Assembly: GCF_000208745.1 (NCBI RefSeq) | Contig: NC_030850.1 | Coordinates: 11,282,116 to 11,346,115 of the forward strand | DNA: 64,000 bases | Reading direction: 5' to 3' | Source: Theobroma cacao | Lineage: Eukaryota > Streptophyta > Magnoliopsida > Malvales > Malvaceae | Shown here: positions 1 through 18,073 of the stretch, piece after piece | Layout: every line of letters starts with the position of its first letter | Position numbering within the stretch: position 1 is the first letter of the stretch | The notes under the pieces: model-generated | What the model saw: only the letters and a program-made list of their open reading frames with translations | Database searches by the model: none | What the model was told of the DNA's origin: nothing | Position numbers and translations under genes: made by a program

Positions 1-30
1 AAAAGAGTGATCTCAGTCTAGATGAATTAC

Positions 31-3000
31 CAGTGGCAAATGAAAGAAGCATCTCTTGATCATAGTCATTTAGATCATCAAAAAATATTCCCCCAAGCCC
101 TCGTCTCTCACCTCGATGCTGCATAGAGCATTCAAAGTAAACATAAAAGTTTAACAATTTAATCCTCCTATAAATAAATGTAGAAAAACGTCAACAAGAA
201 ATGATGACGTAAAGAAAGCTTCTCGAAAATGTATGATCATCATGGTAGATTACTGATTTTACTCAAAACTACCAAGCTTCCACCCTGAATAACACCCCCT
301 CTATCTTATCTCTGGATGAATGTTTCAAAGGATGCACACTTTTAGACAGAGATAAATCCAACTTCATATACTTTTACGTTGAGTTTCCAATATATAATAC
401 TAAAGTTTAATTGTCTTTTAATTATTATGTTAAATCCAATATGAGAAATAAACAAATCTAGAATTCTTAAAATAATACTAAAGTTCAACGGCTTTTTATT
501 ATCACTGCAAAATAAAGAAATAAAAAGCCTTAAACACAGCAAACAATATTTATTGTCAGATATCAAGAAAAGGAAAACATTACATGTAATGGGACAGAGA
601 GAATTCAAAAACATCACTATGGTAAACATAAAAGTGACATTAATCAAACTAAGACTAGGCAAAACAAATGGCTATTTAGTAAATCATTTGAACATACTTG
701 GAGAAACACATTTATTGAGTTCAAAATGGCAAGCGCACCACGGGGTATTATGCAAGCACTTATAAGTTATAACCGGGCTTTACTACTATTTTACAAATTG
801 CTAATACATAGGATACTATATAAATAATATTGATTATTATGTCTATGAATGAGATGAGTTAGTTAAAGCAGGCGGAAGGTGAATTTATGAAAGCTAGATT
901 GAGAGGTAATTCAATTCTGTTAGAAATATGTAAGCACTATATCCTTATTATATGAGCAGATGAGTGCTCTAAAGCGCTGCAGACCAGAATTCTCAATCAT
1001 TATTATATTTCATAGTAATCTATTCATAAAGAGCTATTTGTGGACAAAACCTATATGCATCCATCATCCAGAATGCTGACCAATAACCATCAATGTTGTC
1101 AAAAGGCATAGGATGCACTCTAGAATCTTACATTGCCCAATGCCCAAGGCACAAGGCACAAAAGGAAAAGAAGCACTCAACCTAGTGATGTAAGGCTCTA
1201 ATTTATAAAAATTTATATACATATATAAGAAAATTATATTTATTATATTTAATAAGCTTAAAAATATGATTTATAGAACCCAAACATTTGGCTCAATAGT
1301 TAGTGCATGATCCCCCTGCACAAGGAGCAAGGTTTGAACCTCCCCTTCTCCTAAATCAAAAAAAAAAAAATGATTTGTAAATGAACATTCAAGACTTTGC
1401 TTCATTACATTACCTAATGTATTTCAAAAATAAGCATTATCATAATTATTTTCCATTTCCACTTTCAACAAAAAGTTGTGCATGAACTATAGTACCCCAT
1501 TTTTTATTCTTGTTGAGATAGCATGTATGAAATGTATAGTTAATAAAAGAAATTACAAATTTAAGAATCCAAGGAGACATTCAAGCCAACCAAGCTTGTT
1601 ATGTGCCTTTCACCTTAAAAAATGCATGCCTGAGTGCAAAAGGCATGTGCGTAATCTAAGATGTCTCACCCAAAGCATGCGAGGAGCTTTAGTTGATTTA
1701 CACTGCACCTTAGCACCTAGGTGCATTAATACTTGCTTCCAGCCTCAAACATTAATAGCATCATAGATCCCAAAAGAAAAAGGTTGACAATCACAGCTTC
1801 AATGCATTGAGTGGCAAGATAGCCCATTTTTATTAATTCAGATGCTATAACACATAATCCTAAAACTGAAAGAAAGTAAATAAGAAATATAAAAACAAAA
1901 ATAAAAAAAAAATCTAGCAAGATCATACCTTAATGTAAAAATAGTCATCACACCATTTTTTGAATTGGGGATAAAAGGATAAATCAAATTTATCACAGGC
2001 CCTTTTTTGTATCTACACAAGAGGGTCAACGTTAGCAAAAGAACATTCAGCAAAACATTTCATTCCTCAAAAAATATTTTACAAGATAGAATTAATGTTC
2101 TGCACACACACTCACAGGTATAGTTATTATTTTTGCAGTTATCTTTGCGGCTGACATGTAAAATGCACTGGCAGTAGAAAACATCAATCTCCAACTTTTT
2201 AATGAATCTATATTAATATGTAAAAGAAACACAGGTTACAGCTCTTTCATCCTTGTGCTTTCTAGTAAATCTGTAAATAGTTATTTAATAACATGTTAAA
2301 AAAAAGCTCTGTTCAAATTCTCAAATTTCTTCAAATTTCTTTGATAAGATCAATCTTTTACTTTCTCAAAGTGAAACTAGCAGTATTTTTAATCATGCTA
2401 AATGCAGATGCCTGAACTTTTAATGTAGGGTAGAATAGAAAAAGCATTTGCCACAAGACCAAGAAAGCTATATGATTTAAGGAAAAAAAACACACACAAC
2501 AACAACAACAACAAACAAACAAACAGAAAGAAAGAAGAAAAATCCAACTTACTGAATGGAAGTGCTTGACATCCTCCTCAAAGATGTAAGCTGGAGTCAA
2601 ATCAGTTCCACCACCAAACCACCATTGCCTAGGTGCTCCAGGAGCATCTGCACATTTTCAAGATGAGTCACCAACTAGAACTTATACCGCTTTGCTTATC
2701 TTAGAAGACTAATGCAATGCATAATCTCAGAGTATTGAGAAAGCAACTCAGGAAAAGCAATGCAAATTGAAATCGTCAAGAAAATATTCCTTTTTGTTTA
2801 TGAAGAACAAGTACCAAAGTGGACCATACAGCATAACAGCCATTGACACTGAATTGCCAATGAGAGGAAATGCATTATATTTGCTTGATTTTATGCTGAC
2901 GATAACATATGTCTAGCTAATGGAACCAATCTCTAGGAATCAGGTAACACCATAAACTGCCAAGTTCTAATTATATATCATTCTGCTAATTTTGGGAAGT

Positions 3001-3913
3001 AAAAAAAATCAACATACATAGAGAAATCATTACATAGATTCTTCCTATCCCTTTGTTGACAAATCAGGATGCCGGGGCGGCATATCAATTATCATTTAAA
3101 TTACCATATTAGCAAGCAAGGTTCAATAATTTAATAATAATAACTAAGAAGAAATTAAGTACCTTTAGAAGCATCAGTTTCAAAATACCGATAATTAAAG
3201 TGCAATGTAGGAGCAAACGGATTCTTCGGATGCAAAACCTGAAAAAAAATGAAAACCCAAAATGATAATTATCGGCACTTTCTTCTTTCAACGGCACTGA
3301 ACCAAAATTTGAAAACAAAATAAGAAACTTGAGAGCGAGTAATTACCGAGCTGATTCCGGCGGCGAAAAAGGGAACCGGACCGGGCTTCAGATCAGTAGC
3401 AGCAGCCTTGGCAGCTCGGTATGCTTCAGGGGGCATAACTCCATAAACAACAGAGATATTAACACCAGCCTTTTCGAAAACAGCACCGTCTTGCAACACT
3501 CTGCTGATTCCTCCACCGCCTCCAGGCCTCGTCCACGAGTCCTCCTTGAACTTCCCGGTTCCATCGAGAGCCTGCAGGGCGCCGCACACGCTGTCCTGCA
3601 CCTCCATTATCATGCGCTGGAAGCGCGCCCTGATGGAGCCGTCATCTTTGCCGTCAGTTTCACGGAGGAAAGTGTGGGGCCGCTCGGATATCATAGTTTC
3701 TTTCTCGATGGAAACGGCGGAGGGTGTCATGAGTTTGCCAATTGGGTAGTTGGGTGTGGTGAGGGGAGTGAACTGGGTGAGCCTGGTGGGGGTGGGGGTG
3801 GGGGAGGGGCAGAAGCGTAATTGGGGTTGCTTCGAACAAGAGTAAGAAGAAAATGGGAATAGAGATAGAGAAGAAGAAGAAGCAACAGAGAGAGTTGCTG
3901 TTGGGGGTGGCAT
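31..3913 (-). CDS. CPOX (HEMF): Coproporphyrinogen-III oxidase, chloroplast (oxygen-dependent), 5' part of gene
   Basis: Oxidatively decarboxylates coproporphyrinogen III to protoporphyrinogen IX in the plastid, a step of haem and chlorophyll synthesis. Exons on the minus strand, read by eye: 3913-3347, 3238-3163, 2647-2553, 2012-1929 and 118-31; the first four junctions are in phase, and the next coding segment lies off the left edge. Residues 1 to about 70 are Ser/Pro/Thr-rich, a typical transit peptide. The mature part shows [14 protein letters not shown], the Gly-rich [13 protein letters not shown] block, the [15 protein letters not shown] block and [20 protein letters not shown], all hallmarks of the family. 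I chose the ATG at 3913; an in-frame ATG 17 codons upstream (3964) is possible. The 1.8 kb intron between exons 4 and 5 holds a SINE and other repeat debris. What is known: LIN2 in Arabidopsis is this enzyme. Very sure of the family; the C-terminus is missing only because of the window edge. Confidence 0.95.
1090..1760. mobile_element. Possible hAT-like non-autonomous remnant
   Basis: Both ends of this intronic stretch hold short GC-richer motifs of the AAGGCACAAGGCACAAAAGG and GCACCTAGGTGC kind in inverted-looking arrangement, around an AT-rich centre. Such motifs occur in non-autonomous DNA elements of many plants. No clean inverted repeat or target duplication was found, so this is weak. 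The SINE at 1276 lies inside it. Confidence 0.25.
1276..1369 (+). mobile_element. Short tRNA-derived SINE inside a CPOX intron
   Basis: About 94 bp with an RNA polymerase III-like promoter: a box A-like TGGCTCAATAGT near 1290 and a box B-like GGTTTGAACC at 1331-1340, then a run of A ending at 1369/1370. It is flanked by imperfect target duplications: ATGATTTATA at 1266-1275 and ATGATTTGTA at 1370-1379 (9 of 10 match). These are the marks of a SINE mobilised by LINE machinery. It lies on the plus strand, opposite the host gene. Family not named. Confidence 0.65.
2491..2525. repeat. Microsatellite (CA/CAA/CAAA)n
   Basis: A compound simple repeat moving from CA to CAA to CAAA units, in the CPOX intron about 30 bp past the donor of the exon ending at 2553. 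Confidence 0.85.
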
Positions 3914-4130
3914 TGCTAAATTTTGGTGATGGGTGGTGTTGATCTTTCTGTAAACCGGGGACAAATTGGTTCTTTGTTTTTGAGATTGCGTCCGAGGTGT
4001 TTATGTAGTGTGTAAGGAAGAAAGAAAGGGAGGATGATTTAAAGCAGATAGAGTTGAATGAATGAATGATGTGATAAGGGTCGGCCCACAGTGTCAGTGT
4101 GTTGGTTGGTTTAGCCGTTGGTATTTAGAT
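3914..4130 (-). promoter_or_regulatory. CPOX leader and proximal promoter
   Basis: Region upstream of the CPOX start. A GGCCCA (TGGGCC on the gene strand, a site II-type motif) lies at 4083-4088, and a TTTAAAT-like AT box lies near 4041. Site II motifs are known in promoters of housekeeping and organelle-related plant genes. The transcription start is not fixed by the sequence. Confidence 0.4.
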
Positions 4131-5190
4131 TTCCTCTGCAGATTTACTCACGAGTCACCCGTCACCCCCAATATTAGACTAAACTCTTCTCTTTTTCTGT
4201 ACTAAGTATTCTGAGCGTCGCAATTTGCAGTTCGTCCTCCACAAAGGTCAAAACTGAACAGCCATCCATTGGGTGTTTTTCCAGGGTTTGGGTCAACGGA
4301 TTAGTGCTCACACCCGTCAGGTTGGTTTTGCATAATGGATTTGTTCCTTTCTTACTGATACAGCTTTCCGAACTTCAAAAGATTTAGCCAGAAGTAATTA
4401 AATATTGTTTGCTTCTTTGGACTTGGAAATCTTCTTATGACTAAGTCGTCGGACGTAAAACATTAGAATTTGAGATTTTTAATTTAATAAATTTAAACTT
4501 AGATCTAATCATATAAAAAAAAAAGGCAAGATTTATAAACCAATAATTATTTTTAATTATATAATTCTGAATTATATGAACCAAAAAAGAAGAAGAAAGG
4601 AAGACTAAGCTTGTATGATCTTATATTCAAATACTACTTATTAGGGTTATTTCAATATTAATATTAAAAAATATTTTACACTTTATTTTTGAACTAAATT
4701 AAATTTTAAAAAGATAAAGAGTCAATCCTAGCTAGCAATTTTGGGCAAGTTACCATCATTTTATACTCGTTACAGATTATCATTAGATTAAAAAAAATAA
4801 AGAGTAAAAGGGTTAAAAATTTGGTATCTTTTCTCATTACCTAGCTTTCCCTCCCACAAATCTTTTTCAGTATTGAAAGGAAAACGTCCAATCCATGTCT
4901 ATTGCTCTGCTATTCACTTCTCTCCTAGCCTTTGACACTCACTGTTTTTCCATCTTATTCTTCCTACCAAGTATTGCCAAACTCAATATCTCATCTTTCA
5001 AACGTGGCACACCAAAGAGCACAGAAGTGCCAAACATAGAATCCACTACTTCGGGGCTTCAAAACACAAAAGTAGAGTTGCTAAAATTACAGTAAATTGT
5101 AGTACACAGTTAAAGCTTCCACTAACTCATACCCAACGGAAAGAAATATGCAAGGAGATGATTACTGACAAAACCTTTTGCTTTTTCCCC
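4131..5190. other. Intergenic spacer between CPOX and MetAP2, including the MetAP2 3' UTR
   Basis: AT-rich with no convincing ORF. The part next to 5190 must hold the 3' UTR of the minus-strand MetAP2 gene. The ORF at 4895-5095 has no recognisable domain. Nothing else seen. Confidence 0.5.
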
Positions 5191-10744
<5,554 letters not shown>

Positions 10745-11400
10745 TACTGCACACCCTGTTTGTGCAAAACTCATCAATGCAAAATTCAAATTGTTCAAGT
10801 GACATAAGGATTGCCCAAAGTTTCCAATTTGAAACATGATAACCACAATTGAACAACAACATACTACTTATTGGTCAATAAGCTGTATAAGTCTCTATTT
10901 ACAGTATAAATATCTCCAGTGTTCACAAGCAGTAGCTAAAAAAAAAGCTAACTTTGCCACTGCCTCCAGAGACACCAGACACCACCTTGTGCACAGGTGT
11001 CGTATCCGCATTCATACAGACACTCCGGGATACGTATCCGACACAGTTGATAAAGGCAGAAAAAGTAAAAAAATATATATTTTTTCCGGACACGGCATGG
11101 AAATGTGATCAAGGATCGAACCGACTCCGTAATAAACTGTAAACCCACTTTTTGTTGTATTAACTGAAATAGTTTAAAGAACATAAAGAATGAAAATTCC
11201 TGAAAGAAAGAAAAAGAAATTAGATTATGAAAGCAATAGAGAGCTCAGAGAGAGAGATGATTACCGGATTATTTCGATCGGGAAAAACGAAACAAAGCTC
11301 TGCAATTAATCCCTTTTTGTTAGAATAGATAGAGAGAAATGAGGAACAAAAACCCTCCCCAGGAACGGAGAAGTGAACGAATGCAAAGTTCCTCTCTTTC
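10745..11400 (-). other. MetAP2 5' UTR with a leader intron
   Basis: An acceptor TGTGCAG ends two bases before the ATG, and a donor AATCCG/GTAATC lies at 11265/11264, so the 5' UTR appears interrupted by a roughly 520 bp intron (10747-11264). Within the intron, 10970-11100 is GC-richer, with GTATCCG/CGGATAC and GACAC motifs in both orientations, which looks like transposon debris. First exon runs upstream from 11265. Leader introns of this kind often raise expression of housekeeping genes; that role is inferred here. Confidence 0.55.
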
Positions 11401-11567
11401 TTGCAGCGTTTACTTGCTGCTCTTTTCTTTTAATTTTCTACCTTTCTTTTGGGTTGGGTGGGAGTCGAAGTAATATAAGGGGAGCCCATTTTGTTAAACT
11501 TTGGTTGGGCCTTTTGTTGATTCGACCCAATTACACAGTTTGGTCCAATACCAATCCAAATTCTATT
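11401..11567 (-). promoter_or_regulatory. MetAP2 proximal promoter with site II-like motifs
   Basis: Contains TGGGCC at 11506-11511 and AGCCCA (TGGGCT on the gene strand) near 11482, spaced by about 20 bp. Paired TGGGCC/T motifs are typical of plant ribosomal, mitochondrial and translation-related genes. No clear TATA box. Confidence 0.4.
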
Positions 11568-12140
11568 TAGGGTGCGTTTATTTTGAAGTAAAAATTTTTT
11601 CCGAAAATATTTTCAGGACATAATGGCATTTGAATTACTGAAAATGAAATCTTAAGGAAACAAGTTCTACGAGTCAACGGGTAAAAGTCCTGTTTACTGT
11701 GAAAATTGTTTTACTTGTTCGAGGAACGTAAGATAATTTCTACCACGCTAAAAAAATAAGACACTGTGACCTAAAAACTTTTTATTTTTTTTAAAATAAT
11801 AAGACATTATGATCTAAAAGCCTCAAAATGACATGGTTTGAAATATCCACATTTTATTTCTTTCAAAATAATAAGATCCCAAGATAGCATCCTTTTATTT
11901 CCTTTAAAATAATAAGGCACTGTAATCTAAATGTGATGGGCATTTTAGATATTTCATGTTTGTCATTAACGTTATTCACACGTTTTGACCGAAGTGTTTA
12001 TTTCAAATATCAATGGACATGGGCAAATTTAAGGAGGTAGAGGTATTTTATCTTATTTTTAATGTTGAAAATTAAGTTTTAGAGATTATAGATAATTAAT
12101 GACTATTAATATGTTCAGACTTAGAGAATTAGTTTTTATA

Positions 12141-12432
12141 TGTTATGAAATAAATCTTAAAAGAACAAATAAAGATAACTTGAAAGAGTAATTAAAGAGA
12201 AGAAAGAAAGTATTTAGGGGGAGAAAAGAGATCTTATTGAAGTGTATATTTACAAACGAAGTGAAAGGATCTATTTATAGGCTAACAACCCCTTGAATCA
12301 TAATCCTAATCTAATTCTATATAAGAGTTCAAATCATATTACATTTCTTATATCTTACCTTTTAAGCTGTTTGACTTGGTCTGCACCTCTTGAGTCATAA
12401 TATAATGGACATTCACATATTTATTCATAACA
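12141..12432 (-). repeat. Copia 3' LTR
   Basis: 292 bp, TG...CA ends. By eye it differs from the partner LTR by roughly a dozen substitutions plus a 12-15 bp indel, about 5%, so the insertion is not recent. Confidence 0.92.
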
Positions 12433-15400
12433 CTCCCCCTTGAATGTCCAATTGTATTAAGAATATGCCTCGTTAAAACCTTATTAGGAAAAAATCTCAT
12501 AAGAAAAAAATCCTAGTCAAGGAAAAAGAGTACATAATTCTTTTCAAGAATACGTTTTTGAATTACTACCTCATTAAAAACCTTATCAAAAAAAACCTAG
12601 TGGGAAAAACCTTGATGAAAGAAAAAGGTACAATGCGTATTTTACTCACCTGATGACTGCATTATAGAGATCTTTAAAATGATACATTCCAACTTTTCAA
12701 TTGTTACAATAAGAAGGGCTTTGGTGAACAAATCTGCTAGATTGTCACTTGACTGAATTTGTTAAACAATAATTTCACCTTTTTCTTGGAGATCATGAGT
12801 GAAGAAGAATTTTTGGCGAAATATGTTTTGTTTGATCGCCTTTAATGTATCCTTTCTTTAACTGTGCTATGCAAGTAGTATTATCCTCATATAACGTTAT
12901 TGGAATTTTCTTCTTGGTTGACATGCCGCACATTTCTCGAATATGTTATGTTACAAATATTAACCAGACACATTCATAACTTGCTCATGAATTGCTAAAA
13001 TTTCTGCATAGCTAAAAGTAGCAACTACAGTTTGCTTTATAACATGCCATAAAATAGCCATACCTCCATATGTGAACAAATAACCTATCCGGGACCGAGC
13101 TTTGTGTGGATCAAATAAATATTCTGCATTTGCATAACTAATTAAATTTTATTTTGATGCATTTGAATTATATAATCCATATCCATTGTTCTTCGAAGAT
13201 ATCAAAGTATATGTTTAATTCCATTCCAATGTCTTCGAGTTGGAAAAGAATTATATCTTGCTAATAAATTCATAACAATTGCTATATCAAGTCATGTATT
13301 GCTAGCAAGATATATTAATGCTCCAATTTCAATAAGATATGGTACTTTAGGACCATGAAGTTCTTTATTATATCACGAGGTCGAAAAATGTCTTTTTTTC
13401 ACATCTCATAACCTTACAACCATTGGTGAACTCAATGGATATGCTAACTCCATATAAAATCGTTTTAGCACTTTTTGCTATAAAATTAGATTAATGGACA
13501 AATATTCCATTTGTCAAGTGTTTAATCTAAAGACTCAAACAAAACTTTGTTTTTCCAAGATCTTTCATCTTAAATTCTCTCTTTAAGTAATCCACGGTTT
13601 TAATAACTCTTCAAGAGTTCCAATAATGTTCAGGCCATCAACATAAACAACAATTATAATAAATTCATATCTAAACCCTTTTTATAAAATGCTTGGGCAT
13701 ATAGGATTATTACTATAGCCTTCTTTTAAAAAATTTGCACTAAGGCGATTATACCACATGTGTCTGAATTGCTTTAATCCATATAAAGATTTATTTAATT
13801 TAGTCGAGTGAATTTCTTGAGAGTTCAAATTTTGTGCTTCAAGCAACATAAATCCTTCAAGGATTTTCATTTAGATATCGATATCAAATGAGCCATATGA
13901 ATAGGCAGTAGCTACACTCATTAGACGCATTTTCATTTTCTCATTTATTGTCAGACTAATTAATATAGAATTGTTATTGTGTCCACCACAGAGAATATCT
14001 TTTTTAATATTTAATACCAGATTTTTGGGTAAAACTTTGTGTGATAAGCCGTGCTTTATATCTCATAATCTCATTTTTCTCATTTTGTATTTGCACAAAT
14101 ACCTATTTATATCTCATTAGTTTTACATCATTTGATGTATGGACTACAGGTCCAAAAACTTCACATTTTGCAATTAAATTCAATTCCACTTTGATTGCAT
14201 CTTTCCACATTGGCCAATCATTTATATAAGTTCAAGATCTTTATTTTTCTTTCATAATAGTGAGCTCTATATTATATACAAAATATCATCGATGTTTATT
14301 TACCGATTCCATCTTTTCTCATCATGACATAATTTATTGAGATATCTTTATTTTCACTAATTTCAGGTACTTAAATTTCTTCTAAAATTTTTCTCAATTA
14401 TGTCAAGAGTTTCTTCTAGAGTTTTCTACTTCCTCTTTCTGACCATCTCAAATATTTGCTCTTTTTCTTTTTTTAGGATTTACCTTTGGAATCAATTGGT
14501 TTCCACGCTTCTGGCGTGCCTTGTCCTACAGGGACATTAATGCTAATAGGAGCATTTGCAGTTGGTATATAAGATTTAGTTATTCCCTTTAGGTCAGTAA
14601 ATACGTCTGGCAACTAATTTACTATATTTTGCAAAATAATTATCTTTTGAACTTCAAGTTCATATTGCTTTATGTGATGATTAAAACTAGATAATGATAA
14701 TTTACTTTAAGAAATTTACTCTTTCAGCTGCTTATTTTCTCTCATTAATGTTGAAAAAATTGTTTCATCAAAATAACAATTGACAAACTTTGTCATGAAT
14801 AAATCTCCTATCGATAGTTCTAAATATTTAATTATAAATGGAGATTTGTATCCAACATATATTCCTAACCTCTTTTGAGGACCCATCTTTGTGCGTTGTG
14901 GTAGAGCAATTGAAACATATACCGCACATTCAAAGAATTCTTATATAGAAAATATTTGGTTCCTGACCATAAACCAATTATATAGGGAGAATTTATAATA
15001 ACTCGTTTGGCCTTGTGCATACAAATACTGCTACATCCAAAATGGCATGCCTTCAAGTCAACATTGGGAGTTTGAATTTCATAAGCTTGCAATCAGTTGG
15101 AAGCATTTAATAAATAATTCTGTTAAACCATTTGTGTATAAGCATAAGCAACAGGCTGTTCAATAGTTATTCCAACTAATATGCAATATTAAAGGCTTGA
15201 GATATAAATCCACCAGCATTATCAAGACAAATAATCTTAATTACATAACCAAGAAAATGTGCTTGCAAATGAATGGTTGCAAATGCCAAATTACAAGCTA
15301 TAATAAGCACACATGTGACCATCTAGTCCATGCATCGATTAAAATCGTAAAATATCTAAATGGTTCACATGGTGGATGTATGAATCCACATATAACCTTG

Positions 15401-16556
15401 AATATTATTAAAAAAACATAGGGAATTCAGTTTCAACTTTAGCTGGTGATAGCCTTATAATTGACCTTCAGAGCAAGCAGCACATAAAATTCATTAGATT
15501 GAAAAATCTTCTAGTTTTTCAATGAATGATCATATAAATTTTCAATCATTTTCTTTTGCATCATTATTGATCTGGGATGGTCCAACCGGTCATGCCAAAC
15601 ATCAACATCATTAGTAAACTTTTGGTTTACTATGAGTTTCAATTATTCTAATATTTGTATTGTTTAATTTTGAGAATAAAGCGAGTAATTTTTTTCAACA
15701 CACACTTTCTACTTGAGAGAATTGCAATATAGAGGTATTAAGTGTCTCCTCCATTCGTTGTCTCAATATGATATCTATTCAAACAAATATCTTAATAAAC
15801 TTCTGTGAGACTTAATAGAAAATAATACATCATCTATTACTTTATTCCTCTAGGTAGTAAAATATTAGCTCTTTTAGAGCCTTCAATTAATTTTGTACTA
15901 CCAGATATTGAATTGACTTTGATTTTTTTTTTCTTTTTGTTGTTAAGTAGGAAAAATATTTCTTTTTTTTAAATATAGTGTGTTATAGCAATATCTACTA
16001 GATATATATTTACATCATAGATCTTGGATCCAACAATACGAATATCCATATTTACAAGTAATAGAGGAACTAACATTAAATAAGAACATATATACAATAA
16101 GAAATTTAGAAGTTAAAATGAAATAACATTAAATATATAATTAAAATACATAATAAAAACATATCCTTTAAATATAATAAGAACATATTAAAGCATCTTC
16201 ATAATATAGTTATACTAAAACATACCAATTACTATTAAGTTAATTCTCGGATATTCCCATTACTAATTAAATGATCAATTCCTTCTACAAGACAAGAAAA
16301 TCAACCATGAATATTTTTGTTACCAATCATATAATCAAGTCCTCTTTCAAGATGGATAAATATCTTGATGTGCTATATCAACTTGGCCATGATTAAAATC
16401 ATCACAAGATGTTATAGTTTTCGGTGATGCTTGATTCAATTCAAGATGTACAACAGGTACGTAACCAATGATCTTTCATGCCACGTCAATGACAATATGT
16501 TTACTATATTCCTCCTTTTTTTTCTTTCCATTTTTTTCTTTTCATTATTCATCCAC

Positions 16557-16805
16557 TTCTAGTGGGTTAAAAGTATTCATCCACTTTTTTTTTATGGATT
16601 ATTCACTTCTGGTGAGTCAGTGGGTTACAGCATTCATCCATTTCTAGTGGTAAAATTATCCATCCACTTTTAGTGAAAAAATTATCCATCCACTTTTAGT
16701 GGAAAAATTATCCTTATATTCTAATAGTAAAATTATCCATCCACTTCTAATAATAAAATTATTCTTAGATTCTTATAGTAAAATTATTATCCACTTATGG
16801 TGGTA
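16557..16805. repeat. Imperfect 26-bp tandem repeat in the copia gag/leader region
   Basis: Repeats of the type TTATCCATCCACTTTTAGTG recur with a 26-bp period at 16656 and 16682, with more diverged copies on both sides (16557-16805). Not seen in the LTRs. Confidence 0.75.
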
Positions 16806-17386
16806 AAATTATTATTAGAATTAAAATAGTGATAGTTTAAATTATTATAACAACCTCTTCCATATCCATGATCATAACTATTAAATAATGTGGCATTTAC
16901 TTCAGGAAATAGATAGATTCATGACAATGACCATAAGTATTAAATGATATCGCATTCACTTTAGGGAATGGATAAATTTATAATTTTTTTTATTAATAGC
17001 TTGTTTGTCACATTCACTTCAAGGAATAGATATTATAATTTTTCATTAATAGTTATATTATAGAAAATTCGCTTTCCAATCAAGGGACAGAATATAATAT
17101 ATACTATATGATAGTAAAATTCATATTAAAGTTGATTTTTAGAAAATAAAAATATTAAAGAGATATCAAGTCACTTACTTGATTTATTACAACCAAAACA
17201 ATTAAAGATCAACCATTGAAATTCTTTCAAAGCTTGGAGATGATGAAAACAAAATAATAGCAACACTTACCTGATTTGCTAAAACTATAAATCAAAACCA
17301 AATCGTTGAAGTCCATTTAAAGCTTGAAGATGATGAAAACAAAATAATTTCAAAACTTGAGAGATCAGAGAATCGTGCTGATAACG

Positions 17387-17663
17387 TGTTATGAAATAAA
17401 TCTTAAAATAATTTGAAAGAATAATTAAAGAGAAGAAAGAAAGTATTTAGGGGGGAAAAAGATCTTATTGAAGTGTATATTTACAAATGAAGTGAATGGG
17501 TCTATTTATAGGCTAACAACCCCTTGAATCATAGTCATAATCTAATTCTATCTAAGAGTTCAAATCATATTACATTTCTTGTAACTTACCTTTTAGGCTG
17601 TTTGACTTGGTCTGCACTTCTTGAGTCATAATATAATAGACATTCACATATTTATTCATAACA
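17387..17663 (-). repeat. Copia 5' LTR
   Basis: 277 bp partner of the LTR at 12141. The inner flank (minus strand) reads CGTTATCAGCACGATTCTC, the expected place of the primer-binding site, but it does not match the common initiator-Met tRNA form TGGTATCAGAGC. Confidence 0.92.
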
Positions 17664-18073
17664 TTATATCATTTTTATAATTTTACGATAGGGAAAATAT
17701 TTTTCAAAAGATGATCCAAATAATGAAAAATATTTTTGACAGTTTATTCAAACAACAAAAAATATTAAATTTTCCTAAAAAATATTTTACACAGAAAAAA
17801 TTTTCCCTCGACAGCTTATTTTACGGTTATCAAATGGACTCTAATTTTTAAATCCAAAAAATCAAGATATGACACTTAATAAAAATTTGTCACACTTTTT
17901 ATTAATTTTACATTAATTTGACTTGGTAAGTATTGCTATGAATTTTGCTAAAGAGAATCCTAAGGACATTTGGAAAGATTATTATATTAAATAATATCAT
18001 ACTCTATTTGTTGAAATGTAGTACATTGATCGTTAACTACTACATTTAATATAAAATTATAAGACATAATACT

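Larger units (their letters stand above)
12141..17663 (-). mobile_element. Ty1/copia LTR retrotransposon, near full length, decayed
   Basis: 5.5 kb, bounded by LTRs that start TGTTATGAAATAA and end TTCATAACA, with identical 5-bp target duplications TTATA (12136-12140 and 17664-17668). Reading on the minus strand (5' LTR at the right): GAG-pre-integrase WHDRLDHP near 15.6 kb, integrase core ICGFIHPPCEPFRYF near 15.4 kb, the integrase/RT linker region at 14.8-15.1 kb, RT with LNKSLYGLKQ near 13.76 kb, a YVDG where copia has YVDD near 13.64 kb, and RNase H with DPHKARSRIGYLFTYGG near 13.1 kb. A polypurine stretch (AAGGGGGAG on the minus strand) abuts the left LTR. Many stops and shifts break the polyprotein, and the loss of one RT Asp makes it inactive on its own. 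Confidence 0.92.
11568..17850. mobile_element. Possible MITE split by the copia insertion
   Basis: The left flank (from about 11568, AGGGTGCGTTTATTTTGAAG, then AAAATATTTTC-rich DNA) and the right flank (17690-17850, AAATATTTTTC-rich, ending TATCAAATGGACTCTAA) resemble the two inverted ends of a GGGTGCGTTT-type plant MITE. The copia element at 12141-17663 would then have landed inside it. The inverted match is patchy. Confidence 0.3.

Noticed and set aside
1276..1369. A real tRNA gene
   Set aside because: Boxes A and B are present but there is no cloverleaf, and an A tail with target duplications points to a SINE.
1838..2053. 71-codon minus ORF
   Set aside because: Wrong frame over the CPOX exon at 1929-2012.
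3329..3820. 163-codon plus-strand ORF
   Set aside because: Antisense shadow of CPOX exon 1; the minus strand encodes a clear conserved protein.
13682..13870. Possible host gene
   Set aside because: The LNKSLYGLKQ motif and flanking LTRs show it is copia RT.
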